From Steroidobacteraceae bacterium (lineage in GTDB: Bacteria; Pseudomonadota; Gammaproteobacteria; Steroidobacterales; Steroidobacteraceae): a stretch of 64,000 nucleotides of DNA. The notes beneath the pieces are model-generated. The model searched no databases. It was not told where the DNA came from and saw only the letters and a program-made list of their open reading frames with translations. Both the position numbers and the translations under genes were made by a program. Shown one piece after another: positions 62,242 through 64,000 of the stretch. The stretch's first letter is position 1. Every line of letters starts with the position of its first letter. The stretch lies in NCBI GenBank assembly GCA_041395505.1, contig JAWLAG010000002.1, forward strand, positions 377,001-441,000. Direction: 5' to 3'.

Positions 62242-62934
62242 ATGGGCGAGGGCAAGATACGCCTCGTGCTGGTGGATGATCATCCCATTCTGCGCCAGGG
62301 ACTGCGCGCACTCCTCGAGCTGGAAGCGGATATCGTGGTCGTTGGCGAAGCGGGCGACGCCGAAGAGGCCTGCAATGTCGTTGGCCGCACCGAGCCCGAC
62401 CTCGTCATCTCGGACATCGGCCTGACCGAATCCTCCGGCATCGACCTGATCGCACAGCTGCGCCGAGTGTTGCCACAGCTGCGCATTCTCATGCTGAGCG
62501 CGCACTGCAGCGAAGAATACATTCGCGCCTCCTTCGCCGCCCAGGCCGATGGTTACATACTCAAGGATTCGAGCCGCGCCGAATTGCTCGTAGGCATACG
62601 CAAAGTCGCCCGTGGTGAGCGCTACCTGTGCTCTGCGATCGAAGAACGCGTGCTTGGCTCTTTCGTTCGCGGCCACGCCAAGGCCGTCGATCCATTGCGC
62701 CACATCACGGATCGCGAGAAGGAAGTGCTGACGCTGGTCGCGAGTGGCATGTCCAACAAGCAGATTGCGCGGCAACTGGATCTTTCCACGAAAACGGTCG
62801 AAAAGCACCGTTCGAACCTGATGCGAAAGCTCTCGCTGCACAACACGGCGGCGATCACGATGTTTGCCGTGCAACATGGCCTCGTCAAGGCGGCCGCGCC
62901 CGGCGTCGCCGAGCTGCCGCAGTCCGATCAGTAG
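62242..62934 (+). CDS. NarL/LuxR-family response regulator
   Basis: 230 residues from the ATG at 62242 (GGGCAGG 8 nt upstream). Complete receiver: LVLVDDHPILRQGLRALLEL (DD pocket), phospho-acceptor Asp in PDLVISDIGLTESSGIDLIA, and Lys in GYILKDSS. LuxR output domain: ITDREKEVLTLVASGMSNKQ, LDLSTKTVEKHRSNLMRKLS. Unlike the regulator at 47737 it can be phosphorylated. The orphan HisKA_3 kinase at 51189 is the best partner candidate, the two bracketing the secretion genes. It overlaps the convergent gltX end by 7 bp. Confidence 0.94.
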   Translation: MGEGKIRLVLVDDHPILRQGLRALLELEADIVVVGEAGDAEEACNVVGRTEPDLVISDIGLTESSGIDLIAQLRRVLPQLRILMLSAHCSEEYIRASFAAQADGYILKDSSRAELLVGIRKVARGERYLCSAIEERVLGSFVRGHAKAVDPLRHITDREKEVLTLVASGMSNKQIARQLDLSTKTVEKHRSNLMRKLSLHNTAAITMFAVQHGLVKAAAPGVAELPQSDQ

Positions 62935-64000
62935 CGCGCGAGCAAAGCTTCGATTCGCGCCACCGTGCGCTCTCGGCCCAGCAGCTCCACGGTGACGTCG
63001 ATCGGTGGCGAGACAGCCACACCCGCAAGCGCCACCCGCAATGGCTGCGCAATCTTGCCAAGACCTGCACCGCGCTCTGCTGCGAGAGCGGCCAGGCAGT
63101 CGTGTATCGAGGCCTTCGACCAGGAGGCCAGTGCCCGGAAACGCCCGAGGAGCCCTGCCAGCACTTCGCGACCGGATTGATCGACATGCTTGGCCAGTGC
63201 CTTCGGGTCGTAGTCCACCTGCTCGACGAAGAAGAAGCGGCTGGCATCGGCCATGTCGACCAGCGTCTTCGCCCTTTCCCGCTGCGCATCCGCGACGGCC
63301 GCCGCATAGTCGCGATCCGTCACCGACACGCCGATGCGCGCCAGCTGCAGGATGAGTGCCGCGCCGAGTCGCTCGCTGCCTGCGCGCATGATGTGCTGCT
63401 GGTTCAACCACTGTAGCTTCTCGGGGTTGAAAGCCGCCGCAGACTTGTTGACGGCAGCGATGTCGAAAGCGTCGATCAACTCCGACATGGTGAACACCTC
63501 CTGGTCGCCATGCGACCAGCCGAGCCGGACGAGGTAGTTGAGCAGGGCTTCGGGAAGATAGCCCTGCTCTTCATATTGCAGGACGCTCACTGCGCCGTGA
63601 CGCTTGGACAGCTTCGCCCCGTCCGGCCCCAGGATCATCGGCACATGTGCGTAGGCCGGCGGAGTCGCGCCAAGTGCGCGCAGCATGTTCAGCTGTCGCG
63701 GCGTGTTGTTGAGGTGGTCGTCGCCGCGGATGACATGGGTTACGTTCATGTCGAGGTCATCGACCACCACGCAGAAATTGTAGGTCGGTGTGCCGTCGGA
63801 ACGCGCAATGATCAGATCATCGAGCTCGTTGTTGTCGAAATTGACCGGACCATGTACCAGGTCGTCGACCACCGTGCTGCCCTCGAGGGGGTTGCGAAAT
63901 CTGACCACCGGATCGACCCCGGGGCGCGGTTCGGTACGGTCGCGGCAGCGCCCGTCATAGCGGGGCTTTTGCTTGAGTGCCTGCTGCTGCGCACGCAACT
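62928..64000 (-). CDS. gltX: Glutamyl-tRNA synthetase, C-terminal part (5' end beyond window)
   Basis: The frame is open from the window edge to a TGA at 62928, giving about 357 residues of the C-terminal two thirds. Class I signature: ILGPDGAKLSKRHGAVSVLQ (KMSKS variant KLSKR). Other marks: YDGRCRD, NFDNNELDDLIIARSDGTPT, YNFCVVVDDLDMNVTHVIRG, DDHLNNTPRQ, and the anticodon-binding region ending ARIEALLARY. It charges tRNA-Glu. The catalytic N-terminus with the HIGH motif is outside the window. Marks the return to housekeeping genes. Confidence 0.96.
   Translation of the reverse strand, partial: LRAQQQALKQKPRYDGRCRDRTEPRPGVDPVVRFRNPLEGSTVVDDLVHGPVNFDNNELDDLIIARSDGTPTYNFCVVVDDLDMNVTHVIRGDDHLNNTPRQLNMLRALGATPPAYAHVPMILGPDGAKLSKRHGAVSVLQYEEQGYLPEALLNYLVRLGWSHGDQEVFTMSELIDAFDIAAVNKSAAAFNPEKLQWLNQQHIMRAGSERLGAALILQLARIGVSVTDRDYAAAVADAQRERAKTLVDMADASRFFFVEQVDYDPKALAKHVDQSGREVLAGLLGRFRALASWSKASIHDCLAALAAERGAGLGKIAQPLRVALAGVAVSPPIDVTVELLGRERTVARIEALLARY

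Noticed and set aside
1..64000. Signs of horizontal transfer such as tRNA, integrase or IS elements around the island
   Set aside because: None seen; base composition and codon use look uniform with the housekeeping flanks, so transfer is not supported by the window itself.

Overview
The window is GC-rich chromosomal DNA that is coding almost throughout. The gene order tsaD / rpsU-yqeY-dnaG-rpoD, preceded by cca, uppP, a pteridine reductase, folK and folB, is the macromolecular-synthesis neighbourhood of Gammaproteobacteria, probably a deep-branching or Xanthomonadales/Nevskiales/Steroidobacterales-like lineage. This is inferred from gene order and protein style only. I saw no rRNA, tRNA, CRISPR array, prophage or insertion sequence.

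Positions 1-14053 are housekeeping: a truncated secreted amidohydrolase, a lipoprotein aminopeptidase, CCA-adding enzyme, UppP, a MidA-type methyltransferase, folate genes, TsaD, S21, a YqeY protein, DnaG and RpoD. DnaG is preceded by a perfect 28-bp inverted repeat. RpoD carries a Lys/Ala-rich N-terminal extension of about 140 residues. At the far right, gltX (partial) resumes housekeeping.

Between them, about 14.1-62.9 kb, lies one large accessory region that reads as an extracellular electron-transfer or metal-oxidation island. (a) A minus-strand operon (25197 down to 14093) encodes a 2457-residue modular multicopper protein, two further multicopper-oxidase-like proteins and a lipoprotein. 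(b) A divergent plus-strand operon (25546-31324) encodes a Sco1 copper chaperone, a monohaem cytochrome fused to a periplasmic-binding domain, a beta-barrel protein, a short PstS-like protein, a sensor kinase and a single-domain receiver. (c) A minus-strand pair (36511 down to 31346) encodes a membrane-anchored 2x[4Fe-4S]/FAD oxidoreductase and a CcmF haem lyase fused to Sel1 and ankyrin repeats. (d) A plus-strand operon (36763-48393) encodes CcmI, a histidine-rich b-type-like membrane protein, a 21-haem cytochrome, a 53-haem cytochrome, an outer-membrane barrel, a lipoprotein and a LuxR-type regulator whose receiver has lost its phosphoacceptor Asp. (e) A lytic transglycosylase, a secreted subtilase and a sensor kinase lead into an atypical type II secretion operon (pseudopilins, GspF, GspE, PilM/N/O-like proteins, a cohesin-bearing secretin), closed by a NarL/LuxR response regulator (62242-62934).

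Model (inference): electrons pass between the quinone/NAD pool and the cell exterior through the FeS-flavoprotein and b-type membrane protein, the periplasmic 21-haem protein, a porin-cytochrome conduit and the 53-haem wire. The copper proteins sit at or outside the outer membrane. Dedicated haem-lyase components and Sco1 supply cofactors. The type II system exports the large copper and haem proteins; an atypical type II system is known to export the multicopper protein OmpB in Geobacter sulfurreducens. The direction of electron flow cannot be decided from sequence.
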